From Sharpea porci (GTDB lineage Bacteria; Bacillota_I; Bacilli_A; Erysipelotrichales; Coprobacillaceae): a DNA stretch of 64,000 bases. Positions 51,612-59,600 of this stretch are shown piece after piece. The translations under genes were made by a program, and so were the position numbers. Under the pieces are notes generated by a model. The model saw nothing but the letters and a program-made list of their open reading frames with translations. It did not search any database and was not told where the DNA came from. The stretch spans positions 43,097 through 107,096 of the forward strand of contig NZ_VUNM01000003.1 of NCBI RefSeq assembly GCF_009695655.1, given 5' to 3'. The stretch's first letter is position 1, and every line of letters begins with the position of its first letter.

Positions 51612-52283
51612 ATGTTTTTTCAACTCAGTACAAAAAAAGAAAAATTGATTACTGTACTTTTGTCTTTCTGGGTCATTACTTTCGCTATCATTCTAACAAC
51701 CTTTCTCTCCCCCCTCCTCTATAACCAACAAGTCAACACATTTCATTTACCAAAACTTGTCCATATGTCATCAACGCAGATTAAAGAAAATTATGGCCAT
51801 ATCATTCATTATCTTTCTATATTCACCAATACATCCATGCAAGTCTCCTCAAAACTGATCACAAGTAAAGCGACATCTATTCATTTTGCGGATGTTAAGA
51901 AAGTTCTTGGAGTAATTCAAATCTATTTTCTTCTTTCCACACTGATATTAATACCGCTTATTCATACAAGCCTCAAAGAGAAAAGACATATGTTTTTTAA
52001 AACAACACCAATTGTTTTAATTGTGATTATAGGGATTGTCGGGAGTTTTATGGCAATGAATTTTGATAGTGCTTTTACACTTATGCATCAGCTTATATTT
52101 CGTAATAATTACTGGCTGATTGATCCAAGTGTTGATCCGATTATCAATATATTTCCAGAAACATTCTTTTTAGAGCTGGGTGTTATTTTATTGGCTATTA
52201 TTGCTTTGATGATTGTATTGATGATTATTATCGATAAATATTTGAAGAAATGTTATCTTGAAGAAGAAAATAAGCTATACTGA
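51612..52283 (+). CDS. TIGR01906-family integral membrane protein
   Basis: The 223-aa protein has four membrane helices and a large outside loop. The family ending 'NNYWLIDPSVDPIINIFPE' with a following helix matches the TIGR01906 (DUF1461) pattern. Function is unknown; family members are often near cell-envelope or lipoteichoic-acid genes. RBS AGGAGATAT. The gene is 18 nt upstream of aroE on the same strand. Confidence 0.82.
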   Translation: MFFQLSTKKEKLITVLLSFWVITFAIILTTFLSPLLYNQQVNTFHLPKLVHMSSTQIKENYGHIIHYLSIFTNTSMQVSSKLITSKATSIHFADVKKVLGVIQIYFLLSTLILIPLIHTSLKEKRHMFFKTTPIVLIVIIGIVGSFMAMNFDSAFTLMHQLIFRNNYWLIDPSVDPIINIFPETFFLELGVILLAIIALMIVLMIIIDKYLKKCYLEEENKLY

Positions 52284-52301
52284 TGAAAAGGAGAAAGAAC
52301 T

Positions 52302-53171
52302 ATGGGTAGAGAACTTGCGATTACTGGTCATACTGAACTTATTGGTTTAGTAGCCACACCAATCAGACATTCCATGTCCCCACAAATGCATAATGCGGCT
52401 TTTGATGCTTTGGGATTGGACTATGTCTATTTAGTATTTGAAGTAGGTAAAGAAGAACTTAAAGATACAGTAGCAGGACTTAAAGCAATGAAAGTCAGAG
52501 GCTGGAATGTTTCTATGCCTAATAAAGGGGATATCGGGCAATACTTAGACCATGTATCTCTCGTTTCAGAACTTTGTGGAGCTATTAATACAGTTGTCAA
52601 TGATGATGGTGTATTAACAGGGACATCTACAGATGGGACAGGATTTGTTCGTGCACTCAAAGAAAATGGCTTAGATATTAAAGGAAAGAAACTAGTCTTG
52701 CTTGGAGCTGGTGGTGCTGCTGCAGCTATTATGGCACAGTGTGCTATTGATGGGGCAAGAGAGATTGTTGTTTTCAACAAGAAAGATGCTTTCTATGCAA
52801 AAGCACAGGAACGTATCAAGCTAATTGAAGAAAAGACAGGGGTAGAAATGCATCTCTATGATATCGATGACAAAGCCCTATTAAAACAAGAAATTGATAG
52901 TGCTGATGTACTTGCGAATGCGACAAGTGTAGGGATGGTCCCTCATCAAGATAGCTGTCTTGTTGAAGAATCAGACTTACATGAAGGATTATATGTCTTT
53001 GATTGTGTTTATAATCCAAAAGATACATTATTATTACAACGAGCTAAGAAAGTAGGCGCAATACCAGTCAGTGGTGTTTATATGCTTCTATATCAGGGAG
53101 CAGAAAGCTTTAAACTCTGGACAGGCAAGGAAATGCCAATTGATATTGCCCGCAAAGCTATTGGCTTATAG
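52302..53171 (+). CDS. aroE: Shikimate dehydrogenase
   Basis: AroE reduces 3-dehydroshikimate to shikimate in aromatic amino-acid synthesis. The 289-aa product has 'IGLVATPIRHSMSPQMHNAA' at the N-terminus, 'GWNVSMPNKGDI' with the catalytic Lys, 'INTVV' and 'TSTDGTGFVRAL' (Asp), the Rossmann 'LLGAGGAAAAIMAQ', and 'GVYMLLYQGAESF' near the end. The Asn of the usual NTDG motif is Ser here. Other aro genes are not nearby. RBS AAGGAGAAAG. Confidence 0.93.
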   Translation: MGRELAITGHTELIGLVATPIRHSMSPQMHNAAFDALGLDYVYLVFEVGKEELKDTVAGLKAMKVRGWNVSMPNKGDIGQYLDHVSLVSELCGAINTVVNDDGVLTGTSTDGTGFVRALKENGLDIKGKKLVLLGAGGAAAAIMAQCAIDGAREIVVFNKKDAFYAKAQERIKLIEEKTGVEMHLYDIDDKALLKQEIDSADVLANATSVGMVPHQDSCLVEESDLHEGLYVFDCVYNPKDTLLLQRAKKVGAIPVSGVYMLLYQGAESFKLWTGKEMPIDIARKAIGL

Positions 53172-53180
53172 GAGGAATAT

Positions 53181-53882
53181 ATGAAATATAGAATAAATGG
53201 TGATTCAGATTGCCCATTAGCAGAAGTAACTCTCGCAAAAGGGGAAAAGATTAAAATAGAACGTGGTGCAATGGCTTATAAGGCTAATGTCGATATTGTT
53301 GGTAAAATGAATTCCAACAGAAAGGGCCTTGGTGGCGTTCTAAGTGCTATTGGTCGTAGCTTGACAAGTGGCGAAAGCATGTTTATCACCCAGGCAGAAG
53401 GCTTAAGTGATGGCAGTATTATTGGTATTGCCCCAGCTATTCCAGGTACGATCTGCAAGCTTGAAGTTGGTTCAAAGCAATATCGTTTGAATACCGGTGC
53501 TTTCTTAGCGTCCGATGATAGTGTGAACTATGTCATGAAGAGTCAGGATTTAGGAAAAGCTTTCTTTGGTGGAACAGGTGGACTTTATGTCATGGAAACA
53601 GCAGGAGAAGGGGATATCTTAGTTAATGCCTTCGGGGCTTTAGTGGAACTGACAGTAACACCTGATACACCTCTTACTGTAGATAATGAACATGTTGTCG
53701 CCTGGGATGCCAACCTTGATTACAATATTGAGATTGCATCGGGTACTTTTGGCTTTACAACAGGAGAAGGCTTGGTGAATACATTCCATGGTGATGGTAA
53801 AGTATTGATTCAAACACGTAATCTTCATAGTCTTGCGGACGCCTTAAGCCCTTTTCTACCAAATAAATCAAGTGGCAACTAA
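53181..53882 (+). CDS. TIGR00266/AIM24-family protein
   Basis: The 233-aa beta-rich protein has the family order 'LAKGEKIKIERGAMAYK', 'GRSLTSGESMFITQAEG' and 'LGKAFFGGTGGLYVMETAG', then 'VDNEHVVAWDANLDYNIEIA' and 'FHGDGKVLIQTR'. It belongs to the AIM24/TIGR00266 tryptophan-rich-like family of unknown function. It lies 9 nt after aroE with RBS GGAGGAAT and is probably co-transcribed. A hairpin follows. Confidence 0.9.
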   Translation: MKYRINGDSDCPLAEVTLAKGEKIKIERGAMAYKANVDIVGKMNSNRKGLGGVLSAIGRSLTSGESMFITQAEGLSDGSIIGIAPAIPGTICKLEVGSKQYRLNTGAFLASDDSVNYVMKSQDLGKAFFGGTGGLYVMETAGEGDILVNAFGALVELTVTPDTPLTVDNEHVVAWDANLDYNIEIASGTFGFTTGEGLVNTFHGDGKVLIQTRNLHSLADALSPFLPNKSSGN

Positions 53883-53937
53883 CTAAGGAATATCTGATTT
53901 ATCAAGTAGTTAGGGAAATATCCAAATAACTAACAAG

Positions 53938-53968
53938 CAAGGTCAATGATATTTGGCCTTGTTTTTTA
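53938..53968 (+). terminator. Terminator after the TIGR00266 gene
   Basis: The stem CAAGGTC/GGCCTTG is followed by TTTTTT. Confidence 0.75.
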
Positions 53969-53969
53969 T

Positions 53970-54236
53970 TGCACTTTGATCTTTTCCATATCGTATTGAG
54001 ATGTTGATTTCTTTCCTGACTGATAATTCCATAGAGCTTTCATTTTTTGTTTAAGTGTGCTTTTCGGCCATAATAAAATCTCTTAAGAGCAGGGCAGTAC
54101 ATTTTGTGTATTAGTACTGTCTACAATTAGGAGATCATATCAGAGGACATTCCTTTTTGTATGGCTGATCTTTATTCTAATTTTATCCCAACTTGATTAT
54201 TTTTTTGCTTAAAGAAAATAGGCACTCAGGTTGACA
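53970..54236 (-). other. Decayed non-coding stretch, possibly a transposase remnant
   Basis: This region has no intact gene. On the minus strand, broken frames include 'IVDSTNTQNVLPCS' followed, in another frame, by 'RFYYGRKAHLNKK'. The first is reminiscent of the DST/DSQ region of DDE transposases, but the frame is cut by stops and I could not align it with confidence. I can say only that it looks like degraded coding sequence next to the truncated gene at 54238-54435. Confidence 0.25.
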
Positions 54237-54237
54237 A

Positions 54238-54435
54238 TCATGATGATGGCAATAAAGCAACTGATGTAAGAAGGTAAAGTAAAGCAGAGATAATTAAGAG
54301 AATGACACATGTGAGATTTGTCAAAAGAGAGGCCTTATAGGCACATTTGCCTATGATAATCTTGTCCGCTTCATCACTATCTTCTAGCCATTTTTTCTGG
54401 AAATTTAAGACGATTCTTAAGTACCAAGCTTCCAC
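54238..54435 (-). pseudogene. Truncated membrane-protein fragment, possibly DUF3169-like
   Basis: A frame of ~65 codons ends with a hydrophobic helix ('TCVILLIISALLYLLTSVAL'). Before it lies the charged segment 'WLEDSDEADKIIIGKCAYK'. The 'DEx(2)-x-II-x(3)-AYK' order recalls the C-terminal part of DUF3169 membrane proteins, which are normally over 200 aa. The GTG start directly abuts a GGGAGG with no spacing, so translation is doubtful. I read it as a remnant. Confidence 0.35.
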
Positions 54436-54475
54436 CTCCCGACAACTTTCTATTGCATATTGTCAAAGAAAAAGA

Positions 54476-55078
54476 CTAGAGCTGAATACCTCTAGTCTTA
54501 AGTTCAGTGATTAAGTTTTGATCTTGCTTTCTTACAATGCCATCCATGCCAAGTTTTTTGGCTGCTTCGATATTGGCAGGACTGTCATCGATAAAGAGGC
54601 AGTTGTGAGGATCGAGATTGAAACGTTGAAAAAGAATATGATAGATAGCTGGATCTGGTTTTAAACAGTGTTCCTCGCCAGAAAGGATAGCACCTTCAAA
54701 AAGAGAGAAGATGTCTGGATGGTCATGTGCTCTTTTGTGATAGAGGTCCTGATGGATATTGGAAAGAATATAAAGTGGATAGCCTGCTTTCTTTAGTGCT
54801 TTGACAGCTTCGATGCTTTCATCTATTGGCTGCAACATTTCTTCTTCGAAATGATCAAAGATAAAGTTGATGGCCTGTGTGTCGTTAGGATGGTGCTGGC
54901 GTATGAGTGTTCTAACTTCGTTGACATTCGCATTGCCTAAGTCAAGCATTTTCCATTCATCGCTTAAAAAGACCATCTTCTTTAATCTTTCTGCATCTCC
55001 TTGAAAATACTTGTTTAAAAAAATATCGGGATTCCAGTTCAAGAGAACACCACCAATATCAAAGATAATATCTTTCAT
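54476..55078 (-). CDS. HAD-superfamily phosphatase (YihX-like), copy 1
   Basis: The ~200-aa subfamily IA HAD hydrolase has motif I 'IIFDIGGVLLNW' (nucleophile Asp; Gly in place of the usual second Asp, as in YihX), motif II 'LYILSNI', the Lys of 'HCLKPDPAIYH', and motif IV 'CLFIDDSPANIEAAKKLGM'. AAGGAG fits ATG 55078. It is the last gene of a folT-HAD-HAD operon and is closely similar to its upstream neighbour, so the pair is a tandem duplication. Substrate unknown. Confidence 0.88.
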   Translation of the reverse strand: MKDIIFDIGGVLLNWNPDIFLNKYFQGDAERLKKMVFLSDEWKMLDLGNANVNEVRTLIRQHHPNDTQAINFIFDHFEEEMLQPIDESIEAVKALKKAGYPLYILSNIHQDLYHKRAHDHPDIFSLFEGAILSGEEHCLKPDPAIYHILFQRFNLDPHNCLFIDDSPANIEAAKKLGMDGIVRKQDQNLITELKTRGIQL

Positions 55079-55116
55079 CGTTTTCATCTCCTTTTTCCTA
55101 AGTATAACACAAAAGG

Positions 55117-55716
55117 CTATAGGTCAATGCCCATAGTCTTCAATCTTTCTATTAAGTTTTGTTGTGGTTGACTTAGTATTGTCTTCATACCAAGTCTTTG
55201 TGCAGTTTCGATATTGGCTAAGCTATCATCAATCAATAGACCATCTAATGGATCTAAGTGAAATTGTTGGAAGAATTTCAGATAGAGGGATGCATCAGGT
55301 TTGAGTTCATGTGCTCCTCCTGATAGTGTTGCTCCATCAAAGAGGGAAAAGATTTCGGGTTCTTGTTGATATCTTTGGATGTAACGATCTTGATTGAGAT
55401 TGGAAAGAAGATAGAGCTTATAGCCTTTCTTCTTTAATGCTTTGACAGCTTGAATGGAATCATTAATCGGTTGCATCATTTCATCTTGAAAGTGATCAAA
55501 GATAAAATAGATTGCTTCACGATCACTTGGATAGCGTTCAAGCAGTAATGTTTGAACATCTTGTAAACCTATTTCTCCTAAGTCTAATCGTCGCCATTCT
55601 TCACCTAAGAATACCATATCTTTAAATCTCTTAACATCATCAGGGAAATATCGAGCAAGAAAGAAATCAGGATTCCAGGAAAAGAGCACATTGCCAATAT
55701 CAAATACAAAATACAT
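55117..55716 (-). CDS. HAD-superfamily phosphatase (YihX-like), copy 2
   Basis: The 199-aa paralog of the next gene has motif I 'FVFDIGNVLFSW', motif II 'LYLLSNL', the Lys in 'HELKPDASLYLKF' and 'LLIDDSLANIETAQRLGM'. The start ATG 55716 is 1 nt after the folT stop, without its own RBS, so it is translated by coupling. The family acts on small phosphorylated metabolites. Linkage to folate uptake could mean a pterin- or folate-related phosphate (inference only). Confidence 0.85.
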   Translation of the reverse strand: MYFVFDIGNVLFSWNPDFFLARYFPDDVKRFKDMVFLGEEWRRLDLGEIGLQDVQTLLLERYPSDREAIYFIFDHFQDEMMQPINDSIQAVKALKKKGYKLYLLSNLNQDRYIQRYQQEPEIFSLFDGATLSGGAHELKPDASLYLKFFQQFHLDPLDGLLIDDSLANIETAQRLGMKTILSQPQQNLIERLKTMGIDL

Positions 55717-55717
55717 G

Positions 55718-56236
55718 TTATGCTCTGACTTTCTTAATCACTGAACGTTCACCAATAGCCTTAAGAACTAAACTTACTAAAGCAGTATTAATTGGTAACA
55801 TGATGATTTCTTTGAAAAGTCTTGCACTTATGGCGACCATGAAGGCTTTTCCATAAAGCATTGATAACCATAATGAGTTCAACATTAAGTTCACGACAAG
55901 CACAATAATCACCTGAGCAATAAAGATACGCTTAATGCTGAATTCATGATGATGTAAGATGAAACCATAAATAGCACCACTTAAGATTGTAGAAATCGTA
56001 AAGCCTGGGAAGAAAGGTCCTGTTGGAGCGATGATATAACCACCTACATCAGCCAACAAGCCAACAATCCCACCAATAGCTGGACCAAAGAGGAAACCAG
56101 CAATAGCTAATGGTAATGTTGTGAATCTGATTTCAATAAGTGGTGAGAGTGGAATCTTGAAGTAAGATAGAATAATGGATATGGCTGCCAACATTGCTGT
56201 AATGGCTAAAATTTTAGTGTTCTTTAATTTTGACAT
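55718..56236 (-). CDS. folT: Folate ECF transporter S component
   Basis: The 172-aa membrane protein (six helices) has the FolT pattern: 'IEIRFTTLPLAIAGFLFGPA', 'LADVGGYIIAPTGPFFPGFT', 'LNSLWLSMLYGKAF' and the Arg in 'SARLFKEIIMLPINTA'. It captures folates for the shared ECF ATPase module. RBS GGAGGT sits inside a hairpin, and a THF riboswitch lies upstream. It heads the operon with two HAD phosphatases. Confidence 0.92.
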   Translation of the reverse strand: MSKLKNTKILAITAMLAAISIILSYFKIPLSPLIEIRFTTLPLAIAGFLFGPAIGGIVGLLADVGGYIIAPTGPFFPGFTISTILSGAIYGFILHHHEFSIKRIFIAQVIIVLVVNLMLNSLWLSMLYGKAFMVAISARLFKEIIMLPINTALVSLVLKAIGERSVIKKVRA

Positions 56237-56243
56237 AAATATA

Positions 56244-56283
56244 CCTCCTTTGCAGTATCTTCCTTGTTACTACAGCGGAGGTT
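56244..56283 (-). promoter_or_regulatory. RBS-sequestering hairpin of the THF riboswitch
   Basis: On the minus strand ACCTCC (56283-56278) can pair with the folT ribosome binding site GGAGGT (56249-56244). The stem is extended by TGTAGT/ACTGCA. This would hide the RBS and so control translation. Confidence 0.7.
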
Positions 56284-56297
56284 TACTCACGTGTGTA

Positions 56298-56393
56298 GCA
56301 GCGGGATGCGACAAAGAAACCGCAAGAACAACTTTTCGTCCCGATGACAACTCCCCGTTCATCGAGCACTTAACGCCTCTTTGTCTACTCTGC
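56298..56393 (-). ncRNA. Tetrahydrofolate (THF) riboswitch
   Basis: On the minus strand the sequence begins GCAGAGTAG and contains GGCGTTAAGTGC, a GGGGAGTTGTC segment, and finally GCATCCCGCTGC. This is the order of the conserved blocks of the THF (folE) riboswitch: GGAGAGTAG, GCGTTAAGTG, GGGATGTCGTC and GCATCCGCTCC. The outer helix closes as GCAG/CTGC. It precedes folT, a known target class. Confidence 0.88.
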
Positions 56394-56444
56394 ATTTGTC
56401 ATGCCTTGATGATAATGCATACCATAGAAAAATGCAATAAAAAA

Positions 56445-56463
56445 GAGACGAGAATCTCGTCTC
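56445..56463 (-). terminator. Terminator of perR-rbr
   Basis: On the minus strand the stem GAGACGAGA/TCTCGTCTC is followed by TTTTTT. Confidence 0.9.
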
Positions 56464-56469
56464 AATGGA

Positions 56470-57054
56470 TTAATCAAAGAACTTGTATTCTTCGAAGTAA
56501 GCCTGTGGATGTGCACATGCAGGACATGCCTTTGGAGCTTCTTCAGCTTCAACAACATAACCACAGTTATTACATTTCCATAATACTTTATGATCTTTCT
56601 TGAATACAGTACCATCTTCAATTCTTGATAATAACTTTAAGTAACGATCTTCATGCATCTTTTCAGCACGAGCGATAGCACGTAAGATGGCAGCAATTTC
56701 AGGGAATCCTTCTTCTTCAGCAATCTTAGCATAGCTTGGATACATATCAGACCATTCTTCATTTTCACCAGCAGCAGCTGACTTTAAGTTTTCAGTTGTT
56801 GTACCAAGCATAACAGGGAAGCTTCCTTCAACAGCGATTGTTTCGCCTTTGAAACCACCAGCAACCAATAATTTCATCAATCTCTTAGCATGTTCTTTTT
56901 CCTGATTAGCAGTTTCTTCGAAGATCTTCTGTACTTCTACGAAACCATCTTTCTTAGCCTGAGATGCAAAGTAAGTATATCTCATTCTTGCCTGAGATTC
57001 ACCTGCAAAGGCATGCATTAAATTACCAGCTGTTTTTGTTCCTTTTAAATCCAT
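56470..57054 (-). CDS. rbr: Rubrerythrin
   Basis: Rubrerythrin reduces hydrogen peroxide in anaerobes using a di-iron site and a rubredoxin-like iron centre. The 194-aa product has the ferritin-like four-helix part with Glu/His ligands ('[14 protein letters not shown]', '[15 protein letters not shown]' and '[15 protein letters not shown]'). A C-terminal rubredoxin domain has 'CNNCGY' and '[11 protein letters not shown]' cysteines. RBS GAGGAGG. It lies 15 nt after perR, its likely regulator. Confidence 0.95.
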   Translation of the reverse strand: MDLKGTKTAGNLMHAFAGESQARMRYTYFASQAKKDGFVEVQKIFEETANQEKEHAKRLMKLLVAGGFKGETIAVEGSFPVMLGTTTENLKSAAAGENEEWSDMYPSYAKIAEEEGFPEIAAILRAIARAEKMHEDRYLKLLSRIEDGTVFKKDHKVLWKCNNCGYVVEAEEAPKACPACAHPQAYFEEYKFFD

Positions 57055-57069
57055 AATGTTTTCCTCCTC

Positions 57070-57471
57070 TTACGATTTACACACACACTCATCACAAATA
57101 CCTCGAAAGACGAGCGCTGCTGAATGAACAATAAGTTTGTTTTTTGTCGCAAGATCATTTTCAAGTTGTTTAAGGTCATTTGTATCTACGTCGATATCAA
57201 TGATCTTGCCACATTGTTCACAGATAAAGTGGGAATGAGAGCTGATATCAGCATCAAAATGTACTTTATCATCACCTAAATCAAGCTTCTTGATCATGCC
57301 ATCTTCCGCAAGAAGATTAAGATTACGATAAACAGTTCCAAGTGAAATGTTTGGTAAAACTTTTTGTGTCTTGCCATAGATCACTTCGGCGGTTGGATGT
57401 GTATAATCAGCACACAATATGTCATAAATCACACTACGCTGTTTCGTCATACGTCTTCTTACTACGCTCAT
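57070..57471 (-). CDS. perR: Fur-family peroxide regulator PerR
   Basis: The 133-aa Fur/PerR repressor has 'MTKQRSVIYDILC' in the DNA-binding half and 'LGTVYRNLNLLAEDGMI' as its recognition helix. The regulatory metal site is 'KVHFDADISSHSHFICEQCG', and a second CxxC is 'CDECVCKS'. The first of these together with the C-terminal Cys pair forms the structural zinc. It represses peroxide-defence genes until its iron site is oxidised. It is promoter-proximal and co-transcribed with rbr. Confidence 0.93.
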   Translation of the reverse strand: MSVVRRRMTKQRSVIYDILCADYTHPTAEVIYGKTQKVLPNISLGTVYRNLNLLAEDGMIKKLDLGDDKVHFDADISSHSHFICEQCGKIIDIDVDTNDLKQLENDLATKNKLIVHSAALVFRGICDECVCKS

Positions 57472-57482
57472 GCTCTTCCTCC

Positions 57483-57505
57483 TTATTAGTAATGATTACA
57501 AATAA
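57483..57505 (-). promoter_or_regulatory. Candidate downstream PerR box
   Basis: The imperfect dyad TTATTAGTAATGATTACAAATAA lies on the transcribed side of the -10 element. It is a second possible PerR site, weaker than the one at 57539. Confidence 0.45.
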
Positions 57506-57534
57506 AGTATAGCTTTATATGTAGTAAATGTCAA
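57506..57534 (-). promoter_or_regulatory. Sigma-A promoter of perR-rbr
   Basis: On the minus strand, TTGACA (57534-57529), a 17-bp spacer and TATACT (57511-57506). Confidence 0.85.
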
Positions 57535-57538
57535 TACT

Positions 57539-57561
57539 ATTAAGAATAATTCTTATTAAAT
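57539..57561 (-). promoter_or_regulatory. Candidate PerR box
   Basis: The dyad TTAAGAATAATTCTTATTAA is adjacent to the -35 and close to the Per-box consensus (TTATAATNATTATAA). It points to autoregulation. Confidence 0.55.
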
Positions 57562-57628
57562 ATCAATATCTTTTCAAGACATTCAAAATAAAGTAAAATA
57601 GTATCAATGAAAGAGAAATGAGGTTTAT

Positions 57629-58852
57629 ATGAAAAAAGCGATATTAGTTGCCTTAGATTATAAAGATGATGATGATTTTGCGATGAGTCTTAGTGAACTG
57701 AAGGGTTTATGTAAAGCTTGCGATATTACCTATACAAAAGTGATTATTCAAAGTATTACGCCGACCAAGCCCTATTATATGGGCAAGGGTAAGGTTAATG
57801 AAGTTAAGCGAATGATTGATGATGAAGAGATGATCATTGTAGGAGAAGAACTAACGCCACTTCAGGTACGTAATCTTACTGAAGAGCTTGGTATAGAAGT
57901 GACTGATCGAACAGATTTAATTCTTCGCATCTTTGCGTCAAGAGCGAAAACGAAAGAAGCTAAATTACAGGTGGAGATTGCCCGACTGAATTATGAACTG
58001 CCTAGACTGGCTGGTATGCATGAAGGGATTTATAGCCAGCAGGGTGGTAGTGGCTTTAGAGGCGCAGGGGAAACGCAGCTAGAAATTGATCGACGTCATA
58101 TTCATCACCAGATAGCGTCAGCTAAAAAAGAACTTGCCCGACTTAAGAAAGAAAGGCAAATTCAAAGACAACGACGTATTCGTAATCAGGAAGAAGTTGT
58201 TTGTCTTGTCGGTTATACAAACTCTGGTAAATCATCTTTGATGAATCTTTATACGCAAAAGAAAGTCAGTGCCCAGGATATGCTTTTTGCGACACTTGAA
58301 ACATCGACAAGAAGAATCCGTTTAGCGAACAAGAAGTATATTCTTTTATCGGATACGGTTGGTTTTATTTCTCATTTGCCTCATCATCTCATAGAAGCCT
58401 TTCTTTCAACACTTGAAGAAGTGAAAGAAGCTGATCTTATTGTAATGGTTATTGACTGTAGTGCGAAATATGTCCAAAAACAAATTGATGTCACTCTTGA
58501 GACCTTGGATCAACTTGGTGTTGAAAATACGCCCATTCTCTATGTTTATAATAAAGAAGATTTGCCCCATGATGACTTGCTTGTGACTCGTGATCCACAT
58601 GTCTTTATTTCTGTAAAAAAGGAAACACATATTGAAGATATGGAAAAAGAGATCTTACGCTTACTTGCGCAAGATGAAGAACGTGTGGCGATGGTTATTC
58701 CTTATGAAGAAGGAGAAGTCTATAATATGCTTAAACAACATGTTCATATTATTGAAGAAAGCTTTCCTGAAGATGGTATTCATTTGATTGTAGAAGTGAC
58801 AAGCTATTATAAAAATAAATATAAACAGTATATGAAAACACCAGAAAATTAA
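57629..58852 (+). CDS. hflX: GTPase HflX
   Basis: HflX is a ribosome-associated GTPase that splits stalled ribosomes. The 407-aa product has an N-terminal helical domain with 'PTKPYYMGKGKVNEVKRM', the family signature 'GSGFRGAGETQLEIDRRHI' (~144-163), and a G domain with 'VGYTNSGKSSL' (~195, P loop), 'DTVGFI' (switch 2) and 'YNKEDL' (base specificity). RBS AATGAGG. The 3' end overlaps the convergent gene by 4 nt. Confidence 0.95.
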   Translation: MKKAILVALDYKDDDDFAMSLSELKGLCKACDITYTKVIIQSITPTKPYYMGKGKVNEVKRMIDDEEMIIVGEELTPLQVRNLTEELGIEVTDRTDLILRIFASRAKTKEAKLQVEIARLNYELPRLAGMHEGIYSQQGGSGFRGAGETQLEIDRRHIHHQIASAKKELARLKKERQIQRQRRIRNQEEVVCLVGYTNSGKSSLMNLYTQKKVSAQDMLFATLETSTRRIRLANKKYILLSDTVGFISHLPHHLIEAFLSTLEEVKEADLIVMVIDCSAKYVQKQIDVTLETLDQLGVENTPILYVYNKEDLPHDDLLVTRDPHVFISVKKETHIEDMEKEILRLLAQDEERVAMVIPYEEGEVYNMLKQHVHIIEESFPEDGIHLIVEVTSYYKNKYKQYMKTPEN

Positions 58853-58861
58853 TTCTGGTGT
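58839..58861. terminator. Terminator at the hflX 3' end
   Basis: The stem ACACCAGAA/TTCTGGTGT lies at the convergent stop codons. The T-rich sequence TCTTATTTTTT follows on the plus strand. Confidence 0.75.
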
Positions 58862-59451
58862 CTTATTTTTTCCTTTATTTCTGTCAGCATGGAGAGAGAA
58901 TCATGGGTGGCATAAATAAGGGGAGAAATCATATATGTCGGTGTTGCCATATTGAGAAAGGATGGATAGTCTTCTTTAAGCTGAGGGGCGAGATAGAGAG
59001 CTGTATAGCGCTTTGCTTCTTGCAGTGCCTGATTAAGATCAAGAGCTTCAATCACAATCGGACTTTCTTCATATTTTAAGACTTCCTGCAAGATTTGGAC
59101 AAAAGGTGCAGCTGACAGGCCATCTTGTGAGACAATGCCAATATGGATATTCTTTGATGTAAACATATTCATGAAGGCATAATGAAAATCATGAAAGAGT
59201 GAGGTGAATTGAGCGAGGTTATTAAAGCGATAATGGAGATAGAAGAGTGTCTTGTCGCTTCTTGTAATCTGTTCTTCAATAATATGATTATGCCATAATG
59301 TTATGCATCCTTTTAAATCATCAATTTCATAAATAACTCTTCGACAATAGGTTTTAGAAGACGTAGAGATCTTGACTTGTTCATCAGTAAACTGCCCTTG
59401 AAGATAGATAAAGATAAAATCAAGATAAAGTGTTCGATAAAATGCATCCAT
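58849..59451 (-). CDS. IIB-like relative lacking the phospho-cysteine
   Basis: The 200-aa protein has the same two-part plan as the 47807-48406 product. The shared joint is 'LFYLHYRFNN' versus 'HFYLHYEFKH', followed by a IIB-like half ('IHIGIVSQDGLSAAPFVQIL'). In that loop the residue equivalent to Cys105 is Ser, so the protein cannot be phosphorylated on Cys. The rest ('ALYLAPQLKEDY') still fits the family. No PTS genes are nearby. It may be a decoy, sensor or regulator that senses the phosphorylation state of other proteins. The start has only a weak RBS. Confidence 0.6.
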   Translation of the reverse strand: MDAFYRTLYLDFIFIYLQGQFTDEQVKISTSSKTYCRRVIYEIDDLKGCITLWHNHIIEEQITRSDKTLFYLHYRFNNLAQFTSLFHDFHYAFMNMFTSKNIHIGIVSQDGLSAAPFVQILQEVLKYEESPIVIEALDLNQALQEAKRYTALYLAPQLKEDYPSFLNMATPTYMISPLIYATHDSLSMLTEIKEKIRHQN

Positions 59452-59600
59452 ACTCTCACCTGCCTTATGCTCATTGTATCATAATTTCTATATTTTATGT
59501 GAAAGAGCTTACATTTAATGAATTTTAGGAAAAATGTTATTTCATTTTCGATAGAGAGAAGGAATATGGTAGAATAAAAAAGAATGGAGGCGAAGAAAGC

